DNA of 64,000 nucleotides from Bigelowiella natans CCMP2755 (lineage: Eukaryota; Cercozoa; Chlorarachniophyceae): assembly GCA_000320545.1 (NCBI GenBank), contig ADNK01001639.1:1-64000 (forward strand). Reading direction: 5' to 3'. Below the pieces are notes generated by a model. The model did not search any database. It was not told the origin of the DNA and saw only the letters and a list, made by a program, of their open reading frames with translations. This document shows, piece after piece, positions 35,756-50,041 of the stretch. The translations under genes and the position numbers were made by a program. Each line of letters starts with the position of its first letter. Position 1 is the stretch's first letter.

Positions 35756-37047
35756 ATGCATCCTTCCACAAGGAAAAACACCCCCAGGAAGCCCCAAAGC
35801 CTCGCCGGCAAGGTGCTCCCGCTTTGTGCATCGACGAACATCGGACTCAAGAGAAGAGCAGCTATTTCGGGGAATGAAAACGCATCTACGAGGAAGAGGC
35901 AGAAACAGAAGGAGGAGGGGGTTGTGAAGGAGGACGAGGAAGACTGCCGTTTCGGCCCCCGAGAGATTCCTACTGACTTCACCTTCCGTGTGGCTGGGCA
36001 TGCATTGAGGACGCACAAACTGATTCTTTTAAGTGTTTCCCCTGTGTTTCGAGCTATGCTGCATGGAGAGGCAGACTGCGAGGAACTGAGCTGCAATGAG
36101 GACGTCAAGGAGCTTGGCGTGGATGAGCACACCTGGTCTATGTTCTTGCAGTTGCTGTATCCTGGCACCCGTCTCCAGGATGTTGTCCCTCTGCATGTCG
36201 ATGGCTGCTTTAGGAAGGAAGTGGTGAATGCGATTCTATACTTGGCTTTTAAATACTCCGTGACCTCGCTTGTTGATAGTATGGAATCGTTGCTTATATC
36301 CGAAAGAAGCCCCGTGGACGTCGATATGCTTCGGTAATTAAAAGCAAAAGAGGAGAAACGTCGTTTCGACAATATAAGTCATTTAAAATATGTTCCTGGG
36401 CCCTTGAATTCAGTTTCTTCTAGAGATGATTAATTCCAACGAATGACGACTACAGTTGAACTTATCCCATCCTCGTCTTATTTCCTCTATAGGATGGCGT
36501 CTCGGTATCACATGAAGAGATATACACAATACTGTATCGAAACTCTCATTCCCGGAGTCATCTATCAAAGGCAGAGCAGTGGCCATGCGAACAGGCTCCT
36601 GTCATCTGGCGTTAGAGATGGCGGAAATGGCAGCTTTGCTAGGGTCAGCACGCACATTTATGTACCCAACGATTAGTGCTTCGCTGAGTATTTGTGGTTC
36701 CTCTTGATAAAGAGCATGTGAATATCAAAATGTTCAATGTGGTACATGACAGTCATCTCACGCTCTTTCTGTCGATAACACAGGAGGTCAGCCTGATTTG
36801 CAAAGAATCGAAGAGCCTTAGCAAAGAGACAGTAGTTGCGGTTCTTCATCGATGCGGCCAAGTCTTTGGGTCCTACCGCCTCGTTCCGCGGCAGGATTTC
36901 GAACGAGCACGTGTCGCATGGGAGATACTCAAGGAGACGACTTCTTCCCGGTTGTGCACAAAATGTCTTGCAGAGGAGCACTCTGTTTCGGAGACTGACA
37001 ATGACCGGGACAGCGATGGCGGCCAAGGCCGAGATCAGCATCATTGA
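35756..37047 (+). CDS. BTB domain protein
   Basis: Three exons (35756-36333, 36493-36556, 36784-37047) join in phase to 301 residues. Residues 1-60 are a basic tail with a nuclear-signal-like run (STRKRQKQKEE). Residues about 62-165 form a BTB/POZ domain (DFTFRVAGHALRTHKLILLS, SPVFRAMLHGE, and the 'C-EELSCNED' segment), followed by helices (KEVVNAILYLAFKYSVTSLV) and a BACK-like region (MASRYHMKRYTQYCIETLI, then SKSLSKETVVAVLHRC). BTB proteins usually dimerise and act as Cullin-3 adaptors; the substrate is unknown. The tail is acidic/Gln-rich. If the second intron is not used, translation stops instead at 36676. It is paralogous and head-to-head with the gene at 33848-34685. Confidence 0.8.
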
Positions 37048-38334
37048 AAAACGATGAAGTGTTCTAACGAATCCCCGATAACTGAACGTAGCTGCATGAG
37101 TAAAACTGATTCGCTAGCCATTTGCACAGATCAACAAAAAAGGTTCCGAACTGCCGATGTGTAGTGAGTTCAAACACCGCTGTTCATGATTGTTGTCTTC
37201 CCGTCATCAGTGGGAATCTGGCATTTGCGCTTTGCTGGGATGATCATTAGGTGTTGCGCAATGTGGTTGCATGACACAGTGTAGCTCTTTGTGCTTCACG
37301 AATGGTTGCGTCGTTTGTCGTTCCAGTCCGCGCTGGCCCATGTTTCTTCGCCATGCATGCAATGAGACTTGCACACGACAAGAACGGACAAAGTGCATGT
37401 GCAGTCTTGGCGTTGCAATGAACTTCTGTTGGCTAGCACACGCGTGTGACTCCGCACCGCATATTCTGTCGTTGGCTACGTCTCATTAGCGACATGTTCA
37501 GCGCATGTGTGATGAGAGGTGGCGAGCGCAGAGAAATCATGGCACTGCACACAGCTAGACAGTGGTGAGCACAGCGCGCAGGCACCTGCCTACGTTGCTG
37601 TGCACACGACAGTGCACTTCACGCCATGCACAAAACACCAAGTCGTCGTGCGACGAATCTCTCATTTGATTCATTCATTTTCTAGCGCCACGTAGGCTTG
37701 AGCTCTGATGTACATGTCTTTGCTGTGACAATGATGAGATGAGATCATGCGTGCATGCGGTAGCAGCAGATCATGATCCACAGGAATCTTTGACTACCCA
37801 CTCCGTAGTGACGAGATTGCCTTGTTCAGTTTTGTTGCCTGGTGAAACACATCACTACTCACTGAATGCTACTCGGTCATTGTCATGAAGCCCATCATTG
37901 TGCATTAGAATCCTGTGCGACCTGGCCATATGGCAGACCGATTTGAAGCATGTGCTGAATTGTCACGCTCATCAATGCCTCGCCATCGAACTAGATGAAC
38001 GAATAGACGACAAATAACAAACAGCGGAGGAGAGAATCAACGATAACAATGGCGGCAATCTGCGGTTGGAGTAACAAGCTAGCCGGTAATAGGGGAAGGG
38101 AGAAATCACCTGCTCTCTCGACAGCGTGGACAGCGTTTCATCACGGATCTTTTTGATATTCAATAGGCAAGCGGTTCATGCACGCGACGAAAATTCCATG
38201 CGGAAATATCGCAGAGGCAATGACATATAAATACTTTATGAACACTCGCAGGGTGTAATCTAAAACTCTCAGGAAGCTTGATAAAGCATTTTCAGTGAGA
38301 ATCATAATGGCGATGGCGGTGGTTTCTAGTATGA
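37048..38334. other. convergent intergenic spacer rich in short palindromes
   Basis: From 37.2 to 37.9 kb the stretch has TGCA/CATG-rich, microsatellite-free DNA like the other spacers. Near its right end (38141-38330) a minus-strand frame reads DYTLRVFIKYLYVIAS and LPIEYQKDP-stop; it could be an extra terminal exon but does not fit the phase of the neighbouring gene. Confidence 0.5.
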
Positions 38335-39526
38335 TCACGTGTTGCTTTCCTCACGATTACTTGGAATGAAGATTGCACGTGTCGCAGCCATGCTTGCACG
38401 TCCCTTTGCCCCCATGCCGTAACTTAGTAGAAGACAATCGCTATGTCAGGAGAATGAGGAGCAATATTGCAATATTACTGCGGACGAGAGGGTGACGACG
38501 ATGTTGATGATGATAATGCGATCTTGACGACGAAGACAAATCTCTCGCGGGTGGGGGGGGGCAATTTCTACTTCTACCTTTCAGGTCTGGCTGCGTCTTC
38601 GCTGCAGCCTTTTTTGAATTCTCGAAAAGCATCGACTCCAGATTGTGGCCTCTGCAGGATAGAAGAGGAAAAGGCATTGAAGAGCACGGATCATCACGGG
38701 AGGGTAGTCAAATATTGTCAGTTTGACCGGAAGGTAAAAAACCAAAATAGCCTCTAGTAATCTTTTGTAAATCAGGGAACAGAAAGTATGTTGGTGCATG
38801 CATCCACGCTCCGTCTCCGTGTGTGAGAGTGCTCAATGAATCAATCGAATACAAAGAAACCGGACAGAAAATAGGTTTAGAGCGTACCCTCTTCTGCTGC
38901 CGCTGGTTCTTCTCCAACCAGGCGATTTGAAGGTGACCTGACACACCATTCCATGCTCAAACAAAAGTAATCGTACTGGGGACAGCGAGCGAGAGCGAAG
39001 AATCAAGGCGGCGGTGGGGGGGGGCAAGTAGAAGAACACGTATACATTCACGCATTTTATATGGAATAAACCTGGCCTCTGATGCTCTCTACCATTTCCA
39101 TACTACCCTCCCTGTAGTGAAAAGGCAAGCATAAGAATGGCCGATGGGGCGGCACCGCACGTAATACACAGATACTCTCATGCTATGGAAAGAAAGGGAG
39201 AGAACAGGAGAGGAATCAAGGGAGGGGGGGAGGAAGGGAGAAAGCGAGGGGGAAAGAGTTATTTCTTGCTCGCTCTTTCAAGGAGAAGGACCTTTGATTG
39301 TCTTTTCGGATGTTGTCGGCGTGATCATTATCACCATTTGCAGCAACGTTATTATCATCATCGTCATCCTCGCTCCTCTTCATTCTTTGAGGCGAGTCAA
39401 GGGCGCTCGGCCCTGTAGATAGACACAATGTATACGAATCCAAAACCGAACTTACGACAGCAGCATGTGGCAACGATTACGATTTTGTACTAAAGCATTC
39501 TGTATTCACGGCACACCAAATCACTG

Positions 39527-39574
<48 letters not shown>

Positions 39575-39728
39575 CGCGCGCGCGCGCGCGCGTACAATCA
39601 TCCAGACAAACTATTAGAAGGCAAATCACCAGAGTTGACAAGCTCCATGATCCTGCGGTCGAGCTCCTCTTCGCGGGCTGTGATGTGAGATCATGCAAGT
39701 CGTTCAGCACCAGACGGCAATGAACAGT

Positions 39729-39766
<38 letters not shown>

Positions 39767-40507
39767 GACTGTGGGCTCTTATGGGAAAACTCCATCATCA
39801 TCATCATCGTCGTCGTCGTCGTCGTCATCATCAGCATCATCATTAGGATTAGCAGAAGGAGAAATTGGAGAAATCGTGTGGTTTATTCTGATAGTCAGGG
39901 AGGCAAACCTAGATCTGCAGGCCCATGCTGCGCATTGTCATCATCGTCATCATCGTCATCGCCCTCTTCATCTTCCGTCCTTCCTCTCGCTAGTCCTGCT
40001 GATGATGGCTCTTTACCCCCCCCCCCCATCCTGCCCTTGGCGCCGTCTTTGCTACCTCCTGTAGTAAGAGTGGAAGTTTCCCCGATGTCTGATAGCAGTC
40101 CGTCGCTTAACACTCTCCCCGTGCTGTCATCGCCAGCTAGCCTATCACGCCGATGCTGCTGCTGCTGCTGCTGTCGCTGCTGCCGAAGCAGACGTGGATG
40201 AAATCGATGAAGATTTCCCGCGCTGAGCCCCCCGCTATTAAGGTCGTCGGGAGGATCATTGGTTGTCGTTAGGAACTGATCTGTTAGGCTGCTTATTGAA
40301 TTTTGCTGCTGCTGCTGCTGCTGCTGCTTTACTTTCGCCTGGTCTGGCTTTTGTTGTTGTTGTAGTGGTAGTTGTTGTTGTGAGAGAGTGTTCGTCAGAG
40401 AGGAGGAGGAAGGGAGGAGGAGGTTGCTACTATCAGCATTGGTCATCACGCTCGTTCGCCACTGGGCCAGCTCTTCCAGCTCGGCCTGCTCATCAGGGAA
40501 ATTGCAC

Positions 40508-40544
<37 letters not shown>

Positions 40545-41468
40545 CACAATTACATAGTAAGAGGGAAAAGGATGATAGCGCCGTTCTGGGTGGGGGGGGG
40601 AAGCCAAAATTGCAAAAGACAACCTTCCTTATCAGGTGCATCGGCTTAGACCTGCGTAACATCACCACAAACACGGGAGAAATTTTCAGCAGGGAGAGTG
40701 AGCAATCCCTTCTAGTGATAACTCGGATGGACTCATAACCTAAGATTCTTCGGGTGGATGAGGCTGTGAGCCTGGACGCTGGGATCCAACACCTGGCAAC
40801 AGCGTATTGGCGGCACGAGCAATTCATTCAGATGCGACCGCATTCTGTCCACAATCTTAATTTCTGACGGCGCGCAGGTAGGAAGCAGCGGAGAACCTGC
40901 ACTTGGAAGAACCCGTCCCTCTCCTCCCTTTCAATGACGCACGGGACCCACATATCTTCGTATGGAATGGGGAAGAAGAGCATATATAGTCACAACACAA
41001 ACAACACACGCACGCACACACACACACTCACACACACACACACACTCACACAAACTAGTTTGAGCACCCACGCACAACCTCCGGCGCCACTCCAAATGCT
41101 ACCTGTTGGGCGTTGCTGCGAATCCAGCACGCGGACCTCGGAATATACCTAAAAAAAATAGCTCCAGAATTCGGTTCACGTGCAGCTTCAAAAATGAGCG
41201 AGCCTTCTCACAGGTCAGACTGTGAGCTGGTGCTGCCCCCGACTGACTACACAGAATCGCGTGGCGGATGGTGAAGCTTACGTTGAGGTCGCCGATGTAC
41301 AAGACCCCCACCGGATCAAATGCAAGCTACCCACCCCCCGCCATCGGCGTGATTGACGGCGAGAGACGTGGCCAAAACGGCGTGTAACAATTCAAAGAAG
41401 GGAAGAACACAGAAACAGATAGTACCAAGATATTAGTGCATGCTCTATATTTTCATCATTGATGGGTG

Positions 41469-41503
<35 letters not shown>

Positions 41504-42262
41504 GTTTCTACAATCATCCATTCAAAGCGTACTCCGTAAGGCGTATGGAACAATGCCCTCTCGCGCCACCCGTCAGCATGTCCCAGCATTCGCCTTCTCA
41601 ATCAACACGACGACGACAACGACAACGACAACAACAACAACAACAACAACAACACAATATAATACAGCCATCAGCATATCTCCAGATTCTAATGATCTCT
41701 ATCTGAAATGAATGAGCGTGCGGTGCAACTTGCGCGCGCGTTTTATGGTATCTTTACATCATGCTGGTTGATCTGCTTATAGAGAGCGTCTCTTCGTGTT
41801 GCTGCCCCTCCCCCCTCCTCATCCTCCTCCTCCTCGTCGGATGTAACGCTTCCTGGCCAGCTCCTACTACCACTGTCGCTACGCCTTCAGGTGTGATTTT
41901 CCTGGATAAATTAAGGGTTACCGAGGTGTTAGAGTAGTCGAAGAAAAAGAGGAAAAGAAGAAGAAGAAGAAGAAGAAGAAAAGGAAGGGGGCGAGGAAGC
42001 AGAACATATTGAGGAACAAGCGTGGAGCTCTTGACCTCGCGGCTTCGGAATCACTTCCCCACTCTCATATCGTTGTCAGGATATTTTCTTACTCGCTCAC
42101 TACTACGCAATGAAAGGTTGATAGTGGCGCTACCTAATACGCCTCCCCCGTGCTTCTGACACGTACAAGTTCCCCGAGGGGTCTAGAGCTAGCCTGGAAT
42201 TGTTAAGTGGGATGAGCAAGCGTTTAAGAGAGTGAACGATAGTTAGTGGCCGAAGATAAAAG

Positions 42263-42300
<38 letters not shown>

Positions 42301-43516
42301 TACATATAATTTTTTAATAATTATGTATAATTATTATCATATAGTTTTTCGTGGAGCACAGCGCTTGTGACAACCATCATCATTATCATCATCATCATCA
42401 TCCTTATCCACTGCCCATCGTAAATACACACACACACACACACACTACTGCTTACTACCTCTGAGGATCTTTGAGGCTGGCCCCATAGTACCTCACGGTA
42501 TTCACCTCTCCAGAGCTTAGCGAAATGCGCCTAATCTCAAATCCCTTCGCGACTGATGACCCGAAACGCCCTAGTGATGTAGTCGTGAGCCCCCCCCAAC
42601 CCCCCCCCCCCCCCCCCCCACCTCCCTATCCCTCCTCCTCTTGTATCGAGCACGTAGATGTCGCCGCTCTTATCGACGGCCACGTCTTTTGGACCCCAGA
42701 ATCTTATCATACAGCAGAAGATGATGCGAATGATAATGATGAGGATGATGGATGATGAGAATGATGATGATGATGATGATGATGATTATCCTTCCTGCAA
42801 ACGTTTGTAGCAGTATTATTTCGTTGGCGACTACCTCGCTGAGGAGACAGGCCCATCTGTGCCTCCTTGTTGTCCACATCCAGCAATCTCAAAGCATAGC
42901 AAATACGCACGCAAACACAATCACAATCACACACACAGACACACAGATGGAGAGAGTACGATAGCATTGCACATACTTGCTACTTGGTGCCTGTGATGTA
43001 TCCAATCATCCCCCCCCCCCCCCCCCCCCCCCCTCCCCAAAATCTCTTCTGCTACCAGCTCAATGCTAAGTTGCTTACCTCAGTGATAGCGCCACCGAGC
43101 TTTGGTGAAACACGGCATATGCGAAAACCGCGTGAATCAGCCACTATCACATCACCTGTTGTGTTAGTATAGGTCAATTCCTCTCCTCATTATCCTCCTC
43201 CTCCTCCCCTCCCTCTACGGGTTCTTTGCTGAAGCAAAAAGCATCACTTCCATTGTGCTTACAACACCGTCAAAAACGCCACATCAAAGTCGGCCAAATA
43301 CAGTGCGCATGGTGTATTTTGCGGATCTCATCATCATCATCATCATCATCATCGTCGTCGTCGTCGGCATGGCAATCCGATCATCACTCCTCTCATGATA
43401 ACCATTACCACTCCACGTACACGCCACCGCAGAAGGCACGGCAAAAGCACCTGAGGATGTAATGACAAAACGAATTGAATACAGGCATACCCATATAATA
43501 AATAAATAAATAAATA

Positions 43517-43558
<42 letters not shown>

Positions 43559-43929
43559 TATACTCACCAGCAGCTGTAACTGAGTGCTGTAGTAGTAGTA
43601 CGCAGAAGCAAGTGACGGTGATGATATCCGAGGCGCGATGAAGAAGAAAACAGCCAGCGCAGTGCAGCAATTGTAGTCGCGGAAACCAACAATTTCGAGG
43701 AGAAACAAACACAAAATAAACAGCTCAATCAGCATACTATTTCTGATGATAATGTCTCTCCTTAGACCACACGCCCCCCCACTTTCCCCTGAATGCCCTT
43801 CCCCCTGCGCGTAAAATAACCGTTTCTCCATGAGCCGACACGCGTCTTATCGCACCATTGCCCTATTATTTTTAAGTTGAAGAGCCAAATAGTAAGTTGT
43901 CATGCTATATATTTATAAATTACAGAGAC

Positions 43930-43978
<49 letters not shown>

Positions 43979-44391
43979 TGCTTGGTATAGCGGGTACGAA
44001 GAGTAGCAGCTTTTCTGTTTTCCCATTAAATATGCGGTTTATTTATGCCTGTCGGCAGCTTTTAAATGCAATCTGTTTCTCGACTCTCTCTCTCTCTCTC
44101 GCTCGTCTCCCTTGCATGCCTAGCTTCCCAAATCATCATCACTTGCGCGCAACAACACCGTCCAAGATGCGCTACTATTGATTCATCCCTTTTGCGTTCA
44201 TTTATTGGCGAGTGTACATACGCACGTACGAGATATTGCTCTCTGTTGTAGTCATGTGGAAATAGGGATATGCTGTTTCTATATCCCGCCTCTCTCTCTC
44301 TCTCGATCATGTTAGTACCGTATCAGCGATGTATAGATTTCCCTCTGGATCGATGGCCACGCCGTGAGGGTATCTTGCAAAGCGCAGTCAT

Positions 44392-44433
<42 letters not shown>

Positions 44434-45996
44434 CCGTCAAATGGAAGAAGAATTAAGAAATAAAACCGTGCTGCATCGGAGGAGGGGGGGGGGGGGGGGG
44501 AGGGAGAAAAAGAGGAGGGGGAATATCACCTGAACCGCGCTGTAGTCGATGACCCCTGTGATGATGATAAAACGATTTGTGCGAGGATGCGATTTAGTTG
44601 ACATTCAGATCACAGTGATGGTGATGGCTGAATGAAAATGACGACAACGACGACTATGAAGAGGGGGAGAGAGATGGATAGATAGATATATAGAGAGATG
44701 GAGAGAGAGAGAGAGAGGGAGAGAGAAAGAGTAGGAGGGATATAATCTGTCGCTAACGACAACTAAACATCCAACGTTTTTTCTCGCAAATGCATTGGCA
44801 GCTCACACAGAATTATCAATTCCATAGTGATTATGAACGGCTTATTACGTCCATGAGTCCCATGCGACCCAGGCCACCAGCAACCGTCCATACTTGTCCT
44901 CCTGTGGGGGGGGGAAGAATGGTATTGCTCTTTAGCTGCAGTGTGCGTGGATGCTGCTGCTAATTGACCGCAATCGCCATAGCTAGCTATGCACAACAAG
45001 AACAAGAACAAGAACAACAACAACAACAACAATCTCCTTTTCTTCTCTTCTTTTCTTATATTTCCGCTTCTTCTCTACTTCTCTGCTGCTGGTGGTGGTG
45101 GTGGTGGTGCTAGTACCTGGAGAGATAGCTCTTATACTATGTTCTTCCGAGCAAGCAGTGTAGACAGTTCCCTTAATATTATCAAGGTGAAATGATGAAA
45201 TGATGAAATCATGATGAGGAAGAAGAAGAAGAAGATGATGATGATGATGATGTGACGATGATGACACTAATCGATTAGAGGAAATATGGTAAGAGTCTTA
45301 TTCTCACATATCCTTTCTTTCTCTCTCTCTCCTCCTCTCGCAAAAGCAGTAAAAAAAACATCAATAAAACTCTGGCCTCGCCGAGTATCATCGTCGGCAT
45401 GAGGTTTTGCACCCTGAGGCCCGAAGCTCACCAGATCACACACCACGAACAACGGCCCTCTCTCAGGACACGCCAATACGATTTGCCATTCTCTCACACT
45501 CTTCTCACCTCACTATCTAGAATCATTGCTCTCGGCGTGTGAAAACGCGCTAATTCGCCGAAGCCGTCCTTTCCCTCCTTTCCCCCGAGCAAGGGGTCGT
45601 CATCGTCGTCGCCATCTTCTCCTGCATATCCTTCTCGATTGAAGCCGCCGCCGCACCCCCCCGCCCACGTCGTGAGGAGGTACCGCTCAGGAGCTGCATG
45701 ATACGAAATGGTGATGGGCGCGTGTCAGCCAAGAGAAATGACTAGACAGGACAGCATTGCTATCATCATCATCATCACCATCACCACCTGACAGCGTTAT
45801 GTTCCATATCTACATGCGCTTGTCTCACACAAATCATCGTCGTCTACACAGAGCTTTGCTGACCGAGTGATAGCCCCGTGTCAAACCGCTTATCAGATGG
45901 GCCGAGCGACGACGACGACGACTGTCGGAACCTGCATAGTTCATGGAACATGAGGACGAGGAGGATGAGGATGAGGATGATGATGATGATGATGAC

Positions 45997-46029
<33 letters not shown>

Positions 46030-46530
46030 AATGGTTTCAATCGGGGGAAGAACTCAAGATCTCCGCACCTTTTTTTGATCTGAGAATCTTGTTTTTCGCC
46101 GAGGAGGCTGCCCCCCTCCTGGGAGGAGAAGCCAAATAACCGCTCCGTCGCTTGGGTCAGTAGCTGTTGTTGTTGTTGTTGTTGTTGTTGTTGGTTATTG
46201 TTAGTGCTGTTATCGTGCCGTCCATTTTCACACCGCCAAACATCAGCACCATTCAATTAGAAACCGGGAGAGCGACACTGACTTCGTTGATATTTTCCCA
46301 TGATTGTTTGTCTGGTTTCTACGATGCTCGTTGCTACCTGCGTGCCATAAGGTTCCATCCCAGTTGTCTCATCGTCAGCGCGGCCGGCCTCTTCCGAGTT
46401 GATCTCTTCCGCCACCTTCGCAGCATAGATGTGTTTGGTTGTGTCGCATCTCAGTTAGGATGGATGACTGCTTTGTCATGCCTCCGCGCGTATGTTGATG
46501 GGAGATCGAATACATGGCCGGGTATATAAT

Positions 46531-46565
<35 letters not shown>

Positions 46566-46821
46566 TATATTTATAGATCATGTATTGTGAAATGGGATGC
46601 GCTATATGTTTCATAGGGCAACGATCGATTTCGAGCACCAACTTCGGTGATAGTAGTACCATCGAGTTTGCTAGGGGGATCGCCCCCCCTCCCCTGAGCG
46701 GTGGCACCTGCGAGTTGCCGTGTTGTCGTATCAGTCGGAAGAAGCGGTTACAGGAAGTAGCAGCGGGGATAAATCGTTTTGGAGAAGACATCAGACATGA
46801 CAACAACATGCGCTACTACAG

Positions 46822-46859
<38 letters not shown>

Positions 46860-47002
46860 TCTCTCTTTCTTTTCCAACCTCAAAAGTGAACGACAAGCTA
46901 TCTTTCACTGCCAGCATGCTGGACACCTGTCAGCGACCAAGCGCGTGAGAGAACGAACGTGCAACAAGGGGGGGAGGTCATCGCAGCGATCGGAAATCCA
47001 TT

Positions 47003-47041
<39 letters not shown>

Positions 47042-47235
47042 AAATATTGAATTTTTCAGCAAACATGTGTGTAGTATGATGATGGGGGGCAGGCGCAGAA
47101 ATGCACGCACCAGATTTCGGAACGCCTTTTGATCTCGCATGAAGCCCTGGGTATGAACCATGAAAAGGACAACGCATCGACTCATCTCTCACAGCTATTT
47201 ATATACCGATGAATATGCATATAATATATACACAT

Positions 47236-47271
<36 letters not shown>

Positions 47272-47489
47272 GCTGCTACGATATAGAGCTGCTGGTAGAT
47301 AGAGCGCTACCACCTTGGTCATATCAATCGTTTCGACTTTAAGCAATATCCACCCCTCGCACACCTGCAAGAAGCAGCGCCACACACACACACACATACA
47401 CACACACACACACACACGCACACACACACACACACACACACAAGGGGGAAGCTTTAGCAAGATCCATGGAATATGCAAGACGTCGTTTA

Positions 47490-47532
<43 letters not shown>

Positions 47533-47777
47533 TGTGATTATCAGCAGCAAAATCGATGTTACAAGAAGATGTGGGTGCGAGATAGTACCCCGAGTCGTTC
47601 AGCTGCACTTCCAACACCACTGCAAATGCAATATACAGCACCGGAGCCATCACCAACGCATGAGGGCGACGCATATGTTTATTTTTCGGAAGTCGTATGT
47701 GGAAGAATACATCGATCGCATATATGTCGTGAATGCTCTAGTGGTGGCGATGTGAGTAGTAGTAAGAGTAGTTAGTT

Positions 47778-47810
<33 letters not shown>

Positions 47811-48826
47811 ATACCGATAAACATACTCAACGGCTAGCCGCCCGTCATTTTCTGAGAAATGAACGAATGGGATCGTGATGACGGTGATAATGATGATGAT
47901 GATGATGACGATGATGATGATTAATAATAATGCGCCGCAGCTTTGAAAGTGGCAATAGTATTGCACTAGTATTGGATATAGAATTGAGCACAATTTCGTA
48001 TAGTTGTCGTGTGTGCATGATGAGATAAGACCTGCTCCTCCTCCTCTCCCCCCCCCTCTCGGCTGCTGTGGAGTCATCATCTTCGCAACATCGAAGCCCA
48101 TCTCCATCCAACTGCCAATACCCTCAAAACCCAGAGTGAGAACGCCGCCGTTCTTCAGCACCCCCCCCCCATCTACCCCCTGGTCCAAAATGGCCGCTGC
48201 TGCTGCGGCAGCTGCCTCCTGGAAGGGGTGCTGATACTGTTGTTTCTGTTGCGGGAGAGGATGAGTTTGACGGCGAAAGCTCTCGGGTGCATGCCCGAAT
48301 CTGTGCAGAAATGATGTCGCAGTAGCGCCATAACCACCCCCGCCCCTACCCTTATCAGCGACATTTTGCCCCGGTTTTGTAGCGGAGTAGTGCTGCTGCT
48401 GCTGCTGTGGTGAGAGTGCCAAGGCCGGGGGGGCTCGGTGAATCGATACGTTCTCATACCTGCAGTAATTCAACGCATGCAAAAAGGCAGTAGACGTGTA
48501 GGACACTGAGGCTCGTTTCGACTCCCAACCGAAGCAGATGCCCCCCCCCCCCCCCCCACACACACAATCAAGAGAGACAACGCACCCAGAAGAAGCTATC
48601 ATCATCTTTGGCAAAAGAGCCTCTGGCACCATGGCTGACTCCGCACCGGTCACAATGGCTGCCGCAGCTGCTGCAGCAGCGGGTTTGTTGTCAACCGGAG
48701 TAGCAGCAATCGCTGCCTCGACGGGGGTGGCGGCCGTGGTGGTTGCAATAGCCTCCTACTCATTTATTTTATCCATTTAGTGTATTGCTTCATCAGGAGT
48801 GACCCACGCGAAGGTTGGAGGCTTAA

Positions 48827-48858
<32 letters not shown>

Positions 48859-50041
48859 TATGTACACTATGGGCGGTGATTGGTAGCTCGAAGGCGGGTT
48901 ATTATTCTTGGATATGGCGATACCTTTGGTGGGGAAACAGATCCAGACTTTCCCATGAGCGATGCGACGATGTAGCCCTGCATAGTGATAGAAGAAGCCA
49001 CCATTAACGAGATCTCCATGGCTACTAGCATTCAGAACGAGCGACAACGTAATACTCAGAAAAGCAAAGCTCATGTTCAAAGAAGGGGGAGGGGGAGTCT
49101 GGAGGAGGTACAACGACCTGTTCTTGTCCAACTTGCTGTTGTGTAGTAGGTAGATACGGCGTTCCATTATCAACGGCAGATGCCCTTCCCTGAGAAGACA
49201 ATAATCGGACTTCCTTCAGTGAGGATGAGGCGGGGGCGGCCGCAGTAGTAAATTGGCTTGCTACTTTGAAGGTACCGACCGAGGTAAACTTAGATCCTTT
49301 CCCCATTGCATTTCGGGTCTGCTCTGTGAGCAGTATGTTGTCGTTGGCACCACCGCCCATCATCTTCATCGCCAAACGCTCATCGTCAAATTGGTGGCGG
49401 GAGGAGGATTGTGGGCTGCCGTTGGAGCGTTGGTGGGAAACAAGCTCTTTGTCCATTTCTTCATCTTCTACATCTTCGCTTTGGCCGACAAGATAGCGAC
49501 TGCTTGTCTCGCCATCTTGGCGGTGTCCACGAGCATCTCTCGCCGCCGCCGCCTCCTCCTCCTCCTTAGCTTTGGCTTTCTCCTCCTCCTCCTCTTTTTT
49601 CGAGGCTGAAAGCAGTGTCTTCCATATGTCCTCGGAGCTCGCTTCGGAGTTTCCACCTCCAGCCTCCTCATCTCCCAAAACTTTCGCTTTCAGGCCATTC
49701 GACCCTCCTTCAGAACGATGCTGATAAGAATCAGCAAGATCATCGTCGTCGTTGGCTGTCTTCTTGCCTGGCGCTTCTCTGGCTGAACGCCGGGCTGCAT
49801 TATTAGAAGCAGAAACAGAGGAAGCTCTTGATTTCGATGGTGCGGTAGCAGCCACAGCTGCCGGTGCTCCTAAGTTAGGAGGAAGGCCAGCTCTAGGAAG
49901 CACTTTCCGCCCAAAGGACGACGACGATGATGATAAAATGTCGCTGAAAGAGAGCCATACTATCGCCTCCAAGAACAAGAGGACCAATGCCAGCTTTCGT
50001 CTCCACCACCGAGCTGGCCTCTGCTGTTCAAAGGGGTACAT
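38335..50041 (-). CDS. large membrane-anchored NHL-repeat protein with coiled-coil tail
   Basis: The ATG at 50041 gives MYPFEQQRPARWW, then RRKLALVLLFLEAIVWLSFS: a signal anchor or signal peptide. A long acidic, Glu/Ala-rich exon follows (to about 49150). Downstream exons carry NHL beta-propeller repeats: about 44901-44848 (GQVWTVAGGLGRMGLMD), 44555-44530 (GSSTTARF) and 44373-44319 (YPHGVAIDPEGNLYIADT) join in phase to one perfect repeat. Others read DVIVADSRGFRICRVSPKLG (43.1 kb), PKDVAVDKSGDIYVLDT (42.7 kb), VLYIGDLN-VYSEVRVLD (41.2 kb) and ADTRPSPFRIMQLLSG (45.7 kb). The 3' end is phase-verified: 40485-39909 (poly-Gln and acidic), 39677-39630 (REEELDRRIMELVNS), 38937-38888 (HLQIAWLEKNQRQQKR, coiled coil), 38651-38578 and 38440-38335 (TGA). 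NHL propellers bind protein or RNA; here it is probably lumenal or extracellular. Many middle exons are not resolved, and repeats add poly-Ser, poly-Asn and poly-Ala runs. Confidence 0.75.
39532..39590. repeat. (AC)n then (CG)n microsatellite
   Basis: About 19 AC units followed by about 10 CG units, alternating purine-pyrimidine throughout (Z-DNA prone), in an intron of the NHL gene. Confidence 0.9.
45955..46030. repeat. (GAT/GAG)n trinucleotide repeat, possibly coding
   Basis: More than 20 near-perfect GAT units; in the NHL gene's minus-strand frame this writes a long serine run between KKRCGDLEFFPRLKPL and a good acceptor at about 45945. Confidence 0.8.
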
